Assembly (NCBI RefSeq): GCF_028747205.1
Contig: NZ_CP112880.1
Span: 7,413,501 to 7,477,500 of the forward strand
Source of the DNA: Streptomyces sp. CA-278952
GTDB lineage: Bacteria; Actinomycetota; Actinomycetes; Streptomycetales; Streptomycetaceae
Length of the DNA: 64,000 nt
Direction: 5' to 3'
The notes beneath the pieces are model-generated. The model searched no databases. It saw only the letters and a list, made by a program, of their open reading frames with translations, and was not told the DNA's origin. The position numbers and the translations under genes were made by a program. This document shows, in pieces, positions 50,057 to 61,567 of the stretch. Numbering within the stretch: position 1 is the first letter of the stretch; every line of letters begins with the position of its first letter.

Positions 50057-50952
50057 GGCGCCACTGGCTCCTGTTCGCCACGGCGTCCAGGTACGCGTTG
50101 ACCGGGCACGCCCGCAACCGGTTCGCGATGCTGCTGGTGGTCGTGTACATCCCCGTGTGGATCGTCCTCGCCTATGTGACCATTCCCGATGAGCCGGCCC
50201 CGTTCCGGCTCCGGGCCACCGGCGAGATCCTGTCCCCGCCCGGCAACCACCTCACCCAGATCACCGGTGCGCTGAACGCGGTCACCCTGATCGCCGGGTT
50301 CATGATGTTCGCGGCCACCTTCACGGGAGGCGCTTTCGACCGGCGCCTGGCGATGGCGGGCTACCCTCGCTACCACCTCGTCCTCGCGAAGCTGTCCGCG
50401 CTCACGCTGGTCTGTGTCGCCGTCGCGGCGTACGCCACGGTCGTCGTCGGATTCGCCTGGCCGCCGCGACAGCCCCTCCTCCTCGCCGCCGCCCTGTTCT
50501 GCGCGGCCCTGACCTATGGCGCGCTGGGCGTGGTCTTCGGATCGGTGCTTCGCCGGGAGGTCGAGGGCATGTTCGCCATCCTGATGATCAGCATCCTCGA
50601 CGTCGCCCTGCAGAATCCCCTCTCCAGCTCCGGGTCGGACAGCGCCGTCGTGCGCTTCCTCCCGACGTACGGAGCCGTGCAGGCGAGCATGTCCGCGGCC
50701 TTCTCCGACGCGTCGGCCGTCCGGGGGCTCGTGATCCAGTGTCTCTGGCTCGTCGGCGCCGCATCGGCCGGCTTCCTGGTCTTCCGGCGGCGGACCAGGA
50801 ACGCGCTCTCACCGGGATGGGTGAGGTGGGTTCCGTCCCCTCGCAACCGCGGCCGTGAGACGGCCGATGGCCCCCTCGTCGCACGGACGGCCGACGACCC
50901 TGTGTGCCACCGTCCGCCGCACCGAAAGGCCCGTGACCTGCGCGGGCGGTGA
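50053..50952 (+). CDS. ABC-2 type permease of the lipid locus
   Basis: A 299-residue membrane protein with about six hydrophobic helices (MLLVVVYIPVWIVLAYVTI, AVTLIAGFMMFAATFTG, LTLVCVAVAAYATVVVGFAW, LAAALFCAALTYGALGVVFGSVL, and two more), the size and layout of ABC-2 permeases. The last 45 residues are basic and polar and probably cytoplasmic. It forms an operon with the preceding ATPase. Confidence 0.88.
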   Translation: MRRHWLLFATASRYALTGHARNRFAMLLVVVYIPVWIVLAYVTIPDEPAPFRLRATGEILSPPGNHLTQITGALNAVTLIAGFMMFAATFTGGAFDRRLAMAGYPRYHLVLAKLSALTLVCVAVAAYATVVVGFAWPPRQPLLLAAALFCAALTYGALGVVFGSVLRREVEGMFAILMISILDVALQNPLSSSGSDSAVVRFLPTYGAVQASMSAAFSDASAVRGLVIQCLWLVGAASAGFLVFRRRTRNALSPGWVRWVPSPRNRGRETADGPLVARTADDPVCHRPPHRKARDLRGR

Positions 50953-51024
50953 TCGTTCTGTAGCCGTCGGGCGCTGACGCGGTGCCCGGACCGTCACTCT
51001 CTTCCGTACGAGGAGCACTGCCCC

Positions 51025-51549
51025 ATGACTCTTTCGCGTACCGCCCAGCGCACCGTCCTCACCGTGGCACTCCTGTCCGTCTCCGCGCTGGCCGCCCCCT
51101 CCACCGCCCGGGCGGCGGCCCCGCTGCCTCCCGCGTGTCAGGAGGCGCTGCTCGAAACCCTCGACAAGTTCCCCGTCGTGGACTTCACGGTCCCCGACAA
51201 GGCCCAGAACACGATGCTGGGCGAGGTGCTGGGACTGAGCGAGGCCGACCAGGCCGTGTTCACCGAAGCGGCCTGCGCGGCCTGGAACACCTGGGCGACC
51301 CAGAACGGCCAGGCCGTCGCGACGGACCTGGACACCCGCTATCGGAACGCCGCCGGACCCGTGTGCAACAAGTTCGCCAGGTCCTCGCTGGCGACGATCA
51401 AGAAGCACGCGCCGAACGTGCCCGCGGCGACCCGTGACATGGAGAAGGTGGCCAAGAAGGTCTGGAGCAGCTCCATGGAGAAGCTGGCCGCGGATGCCAC
51501 CAACGCCGATTGCCGGACGGCTTACAACGCGGTGAAGGCCGGCTGGTAG
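51025..51549 (+). CDS. Small secreted protein with four cysteines
   Basis: A 174-residue exported protein. A Sec-type signal (TVLTVALLSVSALAAPSTARA) is likely cut near ARAAAP at residue 29. The mature helical domain contains four cysteines (PACQEAL, EAACAAW, PVCNKFA, ADCRTAY), enough for two disulfides. I recognise no family; it may be a small extracellular structural or inhibitory protein. GAGGAG lies 10 bp before the ATG. It stands between the transporter pair and convergent katG. Confidence 0.8.
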   Translation: MTLSRTAQRTVLTVALLSVSALAAPSTARAAAPLPPACQEALLETLDKFPVVDFTVPDKAQNTMLGEVLGLSEADQAVFTEAACAAWNTWATQNGQAVATDLDTRYRNAAGPVCNKFARSSLATIKKHAPNVPAATRDMEKVAKKVWSSSMEKLAADATNADCRTAYNAVKAGW

Positions 51550-51626
51550 CAGGACAGCGGCCGGGGCCGAGGCGAAGAATCCCGGTCCCGCGCGGCGGTG
51601 CCGCACCGCACACCACCGTGCGGGGC

Positions 51627-51656
51627 CGGGGCCGCGCCGCGCGGGCGGCGGCCCCG
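51627..51656. terminator. GC-rich hairpin between the secreted protein gene and katG
   Basis: A 9-bp stem (51627-51635 with 51648-51656) and 12-base loop lie in the convergent gap and could stop transcription from both sides. There is no T-run. Confidence 0.45.
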
Positions 51657-51665
51657 ACCGCGCGG

Positions 51666-54702
<3,037 letters not shown>

Positions 54703-54714
54703 CCGCCCCGCGCG

Positions 54715-55929
54715 TCAGTCGGCAGGCTGCGGGGAGCGGAGCACGAGCAGGGTGATCTCGCTGGGGGCGAAGACGCGGAAGGGCGGGCCCCAGAAGCCGG
54801 TGCCGCGGCTGGTGTAGAGGAGCGTGCGAGCGCCGTGGCGGCTGAGGCCGGCGACGACCGGCTGGTCGAGGCGGACGAGGTAGTGGAAGGGCCAGATCTG
54901 GCCGCCGTGGGTGTGGCCGGAGAGCTGGAGGTCGATGCCGTGGGCCGCCGCGCGGTCGATGAACTTGGGCTGGTGGGCGAGGAGGAGCACGGGCAGGTCG
55001 GGGTCGGCGCCGTGGAGGGCTCCGGCGAGGTGGGCGCGGTGGCCCGCCAGTCCGGAGGACTCGGCGGTGACGTCGTCGACGCCGGCGACCACGAGCGTGT
55101 CACCGCCGCGTTCGAGCAGCAGATGGCGATTGCGCAGCGGCTCCCAGCCCAGCTCGTCCATCAGGTCGACCCAGCCCTGGGCCTCGCTGTAGTACTCGTG
55201 GTTGCCGGTGACGTAGACGCGGGCCCGGGTCGCCTGCACGGTGCCCAGCGGAGCGGCCTGGGCGCGACGGCGTTCGGCCGTGCCGTCCGCGATGTCGCCG
55301 GTGTGGCAGACCAGGTCGGCCTCCAGGGTGTTCACCGTCTCGCAGACCCGCGCCGACCAGCGGGCCCGGTCGAGCGGACCGTAGTGGGTGTCGGTGATCA
55401 GGGCGACCCGGGTTCCGTCCAACCCGGCTCCCAGGCGCGGCAGTCGAACGTCGAGGCGGCGCACCCGCGGCACGCGCCGGGCCTCGGCGTACCCCCAGGC
55501 CAGCAGCACGGCGGCGACGCCGAGGACGGCCCAGGTGACGATGCGCGCCCGGTCCTGTCCGTCACCCACACCGGCCACGGCCAGGGCGGGCCGGAGCAGG
55601 ACGCCGAGCAGCACGGACCAGGTGAACAGGACCCAGATGCCGCCCAGCAGCGTGTCACCGACGATCGCCGCCCGGTCCCGCTGGCGCCGGCCGTGGCCGT
55701 GCACCATCGCGAGCGGCATACCGGCCAGGCCGAGGACGAACAGCGCGGTGCCGGTCAGGGTGACCGGGAGCGGCCACTGCTGGCCGGTGTGCAGAAGAAC
55801 CCAGCACGGCGCGGCCCACAGCAGGACGGGGGCGATCAGAGGGACGTAGCGCATCAGACGCTGCAGTCGGCTCCGCTGTGCGTCCTGCGCTTCACTGGCG
55901 GCGGATCGGGTGTCGCTTGTCTCGGTCAC
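54715..55929 (-). CDS. Membrane-anchored calcineurin-type metallophosphoesterase
   Basis: A 404-residue protein. The N-terminal 150 residues carry about four membrane helices (YVPLIAPVLLWAAPCWVLL, TLTGTALFVLGLAGMPLAM, GGIWVLFTWSVLLGVLL, VTWAVLGVAAVLLAWGY). They are followed by a phosphoesterase domain with metal-binding motifs ITDTHYG, CHTGDIADG, GNHEYY, LAHQP and SGHTHGGQ. It belongs to the YaeI/YkuE-like group, some of which act on lipid pyrophosphates or nucleotide-lipids; the substrate here is unknown. GTG at 55929 is chosen because AGGAGGGG lies 5 bp upstream. Confidence 0.9.
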   Translation of the reverse strand: MTETSDTRSAASEAQDAQRSRLQRLMRYVPLIAPVLLWAAPCWVLLHTGQQWPLPVTLTGTALFVLGLAGMPLAMVHGHGRRQRDRAAIVGDTLLGGIWVLFTWSVLLGVLLRPALAVAGVGDGQDRARIVTWAVLGVAAVLLAWGYAEARRVPRVRRLDVRLPRLGAGLDGTRVALITDTHYGPLDRARWSARVCETVNTLEADLVCHTGDIADGTAERRRAQAAPLGTVQATRARVYVTGNHEYYSEAQGWVDLMDELGWEPLRNRHLLLERGGDTLVVAGVDDVTAESSGLAGHRAHLAGALHGADPDLPVLLLAHQPKFIDRAAAHGIDLQLSGHTHGGQIWPFHYLVRLDQPVVAGLSRHGARTLLYTSRGTGFWGPPFRVFAPSEITLLVLRSPQPAD

Positions 55930-56300
55930 GCTTCCCCTCCTGAGGTGCTGTCCGGCGTTCCTTGGCCGGCTCATTGTGCGCCGTCGCGGAAAGCCGCCGC
56001 CTTCCAGGGTTCGGCGAGCCCGTCGCGGCGGCACACGGGCGGGACCCGGACAAGAGGGCGGGACGGTCGCCGCACGCCGACAGGGTGGGCGACCACGAGA
56101 ATCGCCAGCCCCGTCGGGAACAGCCGACCCGGTCGGCGCGGTTGCACCGTGCGAGGGACCGGCGCCGTGCGGCGGGGGGACACGGAGGCCGCAGGGTCGT
56201 CCGCCCCGTCGGGATCCGAGCCCTGGGATCGCGGTAGCACGCCCGCCGCCGGCCCCGAACCACGACGTATCTCGACGTATCTCTGCGGGAGGACCCCTTC
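55930..56300. promoter_or_regulatory. Divergent 371-bp intergenic region with a tandem 10-bp repeat
   Basis: This separates the phosphoesterase from the deacetylase-like gene. No gene is supported. CGACGTATCT occurs twice in succession at 56263-56272 and 56273-56282, one helical turn apart, immediately before the GGGAGGA ribosome-binding site of the downstream gene; it may be a regulator-binding direct repeat. Confidence 0.55.
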
Positions 56301-57170
56301 ATGACCGACCGGCCCTTGACTCTCATGGCCGTGCACGCCCACCCCGACGACGAGGCGACCGGAACCGGAGGGGTCCTGGCGCGGTACGCGGCGGAAGGTA
56401 TCCGCACGGTTCTCGTGACGTGTACCGACGGCGGCTGCGGCGACGGGCCGGGGGGTGTCAAGCCGGGCGACCCCGGACACGACCCGGCCGCCGTCGCCTC
56501 GATGCGCCGCCGGGAGCTGGAGGCGAGCTGCGAGGTCCTCGGGGTCAGCGATCTGGAGACGCTGGACTACGCCGACTCCGGAATGATCGGCTGGCCGAGC
56601 AACGAGGCTCCGGGATCCTTCTGGCAGACCCCGGTGGGGAAGGGCGCCGCCCGCCTCGCGGAACTCATGCGGCACTACCGCCCCGACGTCGTCGTCACCT
56701 ACGACGAGAACGGCTTCTACGGCCACCCCGACCACATCCAGGCCCACCGCATCACGATGGCGGCGGTGGAGATGACCGAGCTGACGCCGAAGGTGTACTG
56801 GACGACGATGCCCCACTCGATGCTGCGGCGGTTCGGGGAAGCCATGCGCGAGTTCCACGAGGACATGCCGCAGCCGGATCCGGAGTCGGAGCGGCAGTCG
56901 GCGCCCGAGCCGGATCCGGCCGAGGCCGCGGCGATGGCCGAGATCGGCCTCCCCGACGACGAGGTCACCACGTGGGTGGACACCACCGCGTTCAGCGGCC
57001 AGAAGTTCGACGCGCTGGCCGCGCACGCCAGCCAGGGCGACAACATCTTCTTCCTCAAGATGGGCAAGGAGAGGTTCGGCGACCTGATGGGCACGGAGAC
57101 CTTCGTACGCGTCCAGGACTCCACCGGCGCTGCCCTGCCCGAGAAGGACCTCTTCGCCGGACTCCGCTGA
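56301..57170 (+). CDS. PIG-L/LmbE-family deacetylase, Mca/MshB-like
   Basis: A 289-residue zinc-dependent GlcNAc deacetylase-family protein. The signature AHPDDE is at residues 13-18, the further zinc ligand is in GHPDHIQAH near 140, and TYDENGFYGHPDH is characteristic of mycothiol-metabolism members (MshB and the mycothiol S-conjugate amidase Mca). Length equals Mca. The region around 195-215 is a Pro/Glu/Ser insertion. It could process mycothiol conjugates or another GlcN-linked metabolite; as a free-standing gene away from mshA/C it may be a secondary paralogue. Confidence 0.88.
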   Translation: MTDRPLTLMAVHAHPDDEATGTGGVLARYAAEGIRTVLVTCTDGGCGDGPGGVKPGDPGHDPAAVASMRRRELEASCEVLGVSDLETLDYADSGMIGWPSNEAPGSFWQTPVGKGAARLAELMRHYRPDVVVTYDENGFYGHPDHIQAHRITMAAVEMTELTPKVYWTTMPHSMLRRFGEAMREFHEDMPQPDPESERQSAPEPDPAEAAAMAEIGLPDDEVTTWVDTTAFSGQKFDALAAHASQGDNIFFLKMGKERFGDLMGTETFVRVQDSTGAALPEKDLFAGLR

Positions 57171-57197
57171 TACGTCCCCCTCTATGGCGTGGACGGG

Positions 57198-58211
57198 CTA
57201 TGGCGTGGACGTGCCGGCGCGCATGTCCGCGCCGTACGTCGTGCGGTAGTCCGGCACGACGATCCGGCTCGTCGGGGACTCCCCGCGGACCTGGGCGGCG
57301 AACCCGCTCAGGTCCATCACCGGATCGCGGCGCGGAGGTTCGCTCAGCGGCTCCTCGAAGTTGTCCCAGTGGACGGGAACGACGACGCCCGGCCGGTCCA
57401 GGGCGTGCAGCAGCCGGGACGTATAGCGGAACGTGGCGGCGCTCGACGGTACGGCGATCATCGCGAGGTCGGGGCTCAGTCCCCGTACGGCTTGTTCGGA
57501 GAAGTCGCTGGCGCCCATCAGGAACGCCGACGGGCCGCCGCTCCCCACCGTCACCTGGAAGGCCAGGGTGTCGCCCTCCGGCAGATCGGAGATGGTCCTC
57601 GGCGCCGCCGCCGGGGGAGCGTTCAGCGTGCCCGGGGCGAAGTAGGAATGCCGCTTGTTGCGGCTGTGCAGGCTCGGCACGACCTGGACGGTGATGCCGT
57701 TGAAGTCCAGAACCTCGCCGCCCTTGACCACCGAGATCTGGCCGGGGTCGACGCCGAACGCGACCAGCAGATGGAACGTCGTCTCGGTGCCGACGATCCG
57801 CGCGCCGGTGGACTTGGCGATGTGCGGCACGTCGGCGATGTGATCCCAGTGCGCGTGGCTGACCAGAACGATCTCGGGGCTGCCGACGTGCTCCCGCACC
57901 AGCGCGGGATCGGACCTCAACTTCGTGTCCGGCTTGAGCCCGCCGTCGAACAGGCCGGTCTTGAAGCGGGTGATGTAAGGGTCGAAGAGCACCGTCCGGC
58001 TGCCGACGTCGATGCGCCAGCCGGAGGTGCCCAGCCACCGGAAGGATGCCGAACCGGCCGCCGGGGCCCCGTGACCCCCTGCGGCGGCGGTGGTGGTCGT
58101 GGCGGAGAGCAGGGGGGCCGCCGCGCCGATCGCGGCTCCGCGCAGCACCGCGCGTCGGCCGAATGCCGGGGTGCGTCGCTGCGGACGCTGTACGTCTGTG
58201 TCCTCGTTCAT
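57198..58211 (-). CDS. Tat-exported metallo-beta-lactamase-fold hydrolase
   Basis: A 337-residue protein. The N-terminus has a twin-arginine signal (RRTPAFGRRAVLRGAAIGAAAP) with predicted cleavage near AAAGGHG. The mature domain is an MBL fold of the UlaG/NAPE-PLD-like group, with FRWLGTSGWRIDVG leading strand, metal motif HAHWDHIAD, a later VPVHWDNFEEP and active-site-like IVPDYRTTYG. The substrate is unknown; the Tat signal implies folding and metal loading in the cytoplasm before export. It is convergent with the deacetylase-like gene, with 27 bp between stops. Confidence 0.9.
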   Translation of the reverse strand: MNEDTDVQRPQRRTPAFGRRAVLRGAAIGAAAPLLSATTTTAAAGGHGAPAAGSASFRWLGTSGWRIDVGSRTVLFDPYITRFKTGLFDGGLKPDTKLRSDPALVREHVGSPEIVLVSHAHWDHIADVPHIAKSTGARIVGTETTFHLLVAFGVDPGQISVVKGGEVLDFNGITVQVVPSLHSRNKRHSYFAPGTLNAPPAAAPRTISDLPEGDTLAFQVTVGSGGPSAFLMGASDFSEQAVRGLSPDLAMIAVPSSAATFRYTSRLLHALDRPGVVVPVHWDNFEEPLSEPPRRDPVMDLSGFAAQVRGESPTSRIVVPDYRTTYGADMRAGTSTP

Positions 58212-58294
58212 GGCGTCAGGAGATCAGGACAGGACCCTCCACGTCCAAGATCAAAATTCGGGTGGGCTCATACGCGAACGCATATGAGCCCACG

Positions 58295-59188
58295 TCAGAA
58301 ACCTTTGCATCGCAGGGAATCGACGGCGAGCCGGGCTGTGGCGCCGATCGCGGCGTCCACCGCCGTGCGCGAGGCGACCAGCTCGCGCGTACGGGCGAAA
58401 ACGGCGACCGCGTAGCGGCCGCCGTCGGGATACCGGACGACCCCCGCCTCCAGGTGCAGGCCGGGCAGGGTCCCGGTCTTGGCGGCGATGGTCACCTCGT
58501 CGGGGAATCCCGAAACCAGCCGGTGCCGAAATACCTGACGGCTCATCAGTTCCCGTACCTGGGAACACGCTTCCGGCGGACCTGCCTCGTCCCGCCAGAC
58601 GAGGCGCAGCAGCCTGGTGACGTCCCTGGGCGTGCTCGCGTTGGTCCGCAGCGGATCCAGCACGCCCAGGCTCCTTTTGCGGTCGTCCGGCAGCGCGGGG
58701 TACCGGAGGGCGAACTCCGCCTCGTCGCGCGCGCCGACCTCGGCGAGCATCGACTCCAGTACGTCACGGGGGCCACCCACGACACGTGTCCTGTCGAGCC
58801 CGAGCTCCTCGGCGAGGAGCCGCACCGTGTCCAGGCCGACGCGTGCCAGCAGCAGATCGGCTGCCGAGTTGTCGCTCACCGAGAGGGTGAAGAACGCCAG
58901 ATCGCGCAGCGACAGCTCGACGTCGTCCGCACAGCCCGCCGTGCCCCAGCCGCCGAGCCGGTCGGCCGCCGTCACCCGCACCCGTTCACGCGGGTCGAGC
59001 TGGCCGGCGGCCACCTGTCGGGCGAACTCCAGGACCAGCAGCACCTTGAAGACCGAGGCGATCACGACGGGCTCGTCGGCGCCGACGGTCACCTCCCCGC
59101 CGCCCGGTCCCGCCTCGACGGGGACCGCGTGCAACAACCCCTCGGCACCCGCCCCCGCGAACATCTCGCGGATCCGCTTCTCGACCAT
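58295..59188 (-). CDS. Class A beta-lactamase-like serine hydrolase without signal peptide
   Basis: A 297-residue protein with the three core motifs of serine beta-lactamases: SVFK (nucleophile Ser45), SDN (105-107) and KTG (237-239). Two things are odd. It has no signal peptide, and the omega-loop ExxLN motif reads ESMLA (145-149), so the Asn equivalent to N170 is missing; about 28 extra residues follow it. It may be a cytosolic beta-lactamase-related hydrolase rather than a resistance enzyme. GAGGGG lies before the ATG. It is divergent from a LysR regulator with only 30 bp between start codons, as in known Streptomyces bla loci. Confidence 0.88.
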   Translation of the reverse strand: MVEKRIREMFAGAGAEGLLHAVPVEAGPGGGEVTVGADEPVVIASVFKVLLVLEFARQVAAGQLDPRERVRVTAADRLGGWGTAGCADDVELSLRDLAFFTLSVSDNSAADLLLARVGLDTVRLLAEELGLDRTRVVGGPRDVLESMLAEVGARDEAEFALRYPALPDDRKRSLGVLDPLRTNASTPRDVTRLLRLVWRDEAGPPEACSQVRELMSRQVFRHRLVSGFPDEVTIAAKTGTLPGLHLEAGVVRYPDGGRYAVAVFARTRELVASRTAVDAAIGATARLAVDSLRCKGF

Positions 59189-59218
59189 CGGTTCGCCCCT
59201 CGCATAAGGTCACTGACT

Positions 59219-60196
59219 GTGGATCTCTTGCGCCACCTGCGTATCTTCGTCGCCGTCGCCGACGAGCTGCACTTCAGCCGGGCCGCCGACCGGCTCGGCA
59301 TGGCCCAACCACCCCTCAGCCAGGCGGTGCGCAGGCTGGAGAAGGACCTCGGAGCCGCCCTGTTCGACCGATCGCAGCGTCAGGTCCGGCTCACCGCCGC
59401 CGGCCTGGTGCTGCTGGACGAGGCCCGCGAACTCCTGGCCCGTGAGGAGCGGTTGCGGACCCTGGCCCGCCGCGCCGGCGACGGCGGCCTGGGCACCCTG
59501 CGCGCGGGCGTCCCACCCGACACCACGGTCTCCACGCTCTCCGCACTGCTCTCGGCCTGCGCGGGGCACTCCCCGGGACTCTCCGTCGATCTGCAGGAGA
59601 TCACCACGGAGGAACAGCTGCGGCTGCTCGCTTCCGGCGGGCTCGACGTCGGCCTCGTCCACCAGCCCGTGGACGCCACCGAACTCCGACTCGGCCCGGA
59701 GGTGCGCGCGGAGTTCGGCGTCGTGCTTCCCCGCACGTCACCGCTGGCCCGGCTCCCCGAGGTGGCGCTCGCCGAACTGTCCGGCCACGATCTCGTGCTC
59801 TTCCCCCGCGCCCAGGCTCCCGGTTGGTACGACCGGATCCTCGATTCCTGCCGTGCCGAGGGCTTCGTGCCCGGCCGGGTCCGGCACGCGTCCAACCCCG
59901 AGTTCCTGCTGGCCCTCGTCCACGCGGGCCACGGCGTCGCCTTCGACCAGGGCCCGGTGGCCCGCAAGGAGCCCCGCGTCCTCTGGCGCCCCCTGGCGGG
60001 CCGCCCGCTCACCCGGCGGACCACCGGCGCCTGGCCCGCCGACCGTTCCGCCCACCCGGCCGCACCGCACTTCGCGGAGCTCGCGGCCGGTGTACTGGCA
60101 CGCGACCGGTCGGCGACGCCGCACCACGCCGCAGGCCCACGCCCGCCGGACGGGCCGCCCCGCCCATGGTCGGTGGTGTACGACGAGCCGAGCTGA
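59219..60196 (+). CDS. LysR-family transcriptional regulator divergent from the beta-lactamase-like gene
   Basis: A 325-residue LysR regulator starting at GTG 59219 (VDLLRHLRIFVAVADELHFSRAADRLG). The winged helix is complete (MAQPPLSQAVRRLEKDLGAALFDRS), followed by a periplasmic-binding-protein-like effector domain from about residue 90. Divergent LysR/bla pairs are known from AmpR-ampC and from S. cacaoi blaA, so it most likely activates the beta-lactamase-like gene through the very short shared region. The frame is open far upstream, but that part is antisense to the bla gene and rejected. Confidence 0.93.
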   Translation: MDLLRHLRIFVAVADELHFSRAADRLGMAQPPLSQAVRRLEKDLGAALFDRSQRQVRLTAAGLVLLDEARELLAREERLRTLARRAGDGGLGTLRAGVPPDTTVSTLSALLSACAGHSPGLSVDLQEITTEEQLRLLASGGLDVGLVHQPVDATELRLGPEVRAEFGVVLPRTSPLARLPEVALAELSGHDLVLFPRAQAPGWYDRILDSCRAEGFVPGRVRHASNPEFLLALVHAGHGVAFDQGPVARKEPRVLWRPLAGRPLTRRTTGAWPADRSAHPAAPHFAELAAGVLARDRSATPHHAAGPRPPDGPPRPWSVVYDEPS

Positions 60197-60490
60197 CGCG
60201 GAGCCGGCCAGCGGCCCTGTCGGCGGGCATGACGTCCCGTGTCTCCTCGAGTGTTCTCCACGCGTCCGAAGCTTCGCCTGCCTGTCGTTGCAGTCGGCCG
60301 AGCGTGAGCAGGTTGAACGCCGTCGCCTCCGGCGGCGCGTCGCTGACCGCGAGGACTTCTCGCTGTAAGCCGCTCCTGCCCGTCGGAGAAGCTCATCGTT
60401 GGTCCCTTCGCTCGATTCCCGGATTCTCTCGGAATCGGCGGCCACGAGCAGCTTCACGAGGGTTCCGTCCGCGCGGCACACGGCAGGCCT
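60197..60490 (-). pseudogene. Possible decayed coding remnant downstream of the LysR gene
   Basis: No intact gene is present. On the minus strand 60370-60480 reads ADGTLVKLLVAADSERIRESS and DELLRRAGAAYSEK, then, in a different frame, 60200-60360 reads EVLAVSDAPPEATAFNLL and TLGRLQRQAGEASDAW, with gene-like codon bias in both. Joined across a frameshift near 60360 this resembles a TPR-like helical segment. The parent gene is unknown. Confidence 0.35.
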
Positions 60491-61399
60491 CTACCGACGG
60501 GGCTTGTCCGCGAAGACCCACCGGTTGCCCGCCAGCGCGTCGTCCGGCTCGGGCAGCGGGCCGCGTCCGTGCAGCCGGGTGAAGTCGAAGGGGGTACGGA
60601 CCGAGGTGGACCAGCCCGTGTCCGTCAGCTTCCCCGCGGAGTCGGGCCGCGGGCTCCTGTCGAACAGGTCCAGCAGGTCGATGCCGATCTGCTGGTGCGT
60701 GGCCGTGTAGAGCGGGCTGTCGCGGTACTCCAGCAGATCCTTGTCGAGCTTGACCTCGAAGGCCAGCGCGCTTCCCCCCGCACTCAGCCGGTCCACCGTG
60801 TCGATGAGATACGTCTCGGCGGCGGGCGGCAGATAGAACAGCAGGCCCTCGACCAGCCAGACGCTCGGCGCGGCGGGGTCGAAGCCGGCGCCGGGCAGGG
60901 CGCCGGCCCAGTCGGCGCGCAGATCCATCGGCACCGGTACGCGTGCCGCCTTCGGGGTGGCCGAAAGACCGCCGAGCACCTGGTGCTTGAACGCCAGGAC
61001 CTCTGCCCGGTCGATCTCGAAGACCACACAGCCGGGAGGCCAGGCGAGCCGGTACGCACGCGAGTCCAGCCCCGCCCCGAGAAGGACCACCTGGCGGACG
61101 TTCCCCGCGTGCACCGACCGGAGGAGGAAGTCGTCGAGGACCCGCGTCCGCAGCCCGAAGTACCGGGCGAACCGCCCCCACAGCGGGTTCCGGTCCCCGT
61201 CCGGGACCTCCCTCGGGTGGACCGGCCACCCCTTGGACGCCGGGGCCGCGAGCACGAAGTGCTCCGCGAAGACGTCCCGCGCCAGGCTGTCGGGGCGATG
61301 TGTCTCGATGGCCCGCGCCGCGGCGACCAGGAGAGCGGTCGCACCGACTCCTCCCGCCACACCCTCGACACCGTCGTTCCGATGAGCCGTGTCGACCAT
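60491..61399 (-). CDS. SAM-dependent methyltransferase, LCM/TIGR00027 type
   Basis: A 302-residue methyltransferase of the leucine-carboxyl-methyltransferase-like group common in actinobacteria. Landmarks are the conserved N-terminal ALLVAAARAIETHRPDSLARDVFAEHF segment, SAM motif VVLLGAGLDSRAYRL, acidic FEIDRAEVLAFK, and WLVEGLLFYLP. The natural substrate of these proteins is mostly unknown. ATG at 61399 has GGGAG 6 bp upstream; the GTG two codons earlier is too close to that ribosome-binding site. It follows the alcohol dehydrogenase gene on the same strand after a 168-bp gap. Confidence 0.9.
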   Translation of the reverse strand: MVDTAHRNDGVEGVAGGVGATALLVAAARAIETHRPDSLARDVFAEHFVLAAPASKGWPVHPREVPDGDRNPLWGRFARYFGLRTRVLDDFLLRSVHAGNVRQVVLLGAGLDSRAYRLAWPPGCVVFEIDRAEVLAFKHQVLGGLSATPKAARVPVPMDLRADWAGALPGAGFDPAAPSVWLVEGLLFYLPPAAETYLIDTVDRLSAGGSALAFEVKLDKDLLEYRDSPLYTATHQQIGIDLLDLFDRSPRPDSAGKLTDTGWSTSVRTPFDFTRLHGRGPLPEPDDALAGNRWVFADKPRR

Positions 61400-61567
61400 G
61401 TGCACTCCCTTGGGGTTGTTGGAGACGACGAACAGCGAGCAGAGCGAAGAGGCAGCCGGCGGAAAGCCGCCGGAGGCGGGGGGGAGTTGGCTGGGCGGAG
61501 AGCGCCTCGTACGTCGGGCGGCCCCGCCCCGCCGGAAATCACATGCTTCCGGAACGCGCCCGCTGCC

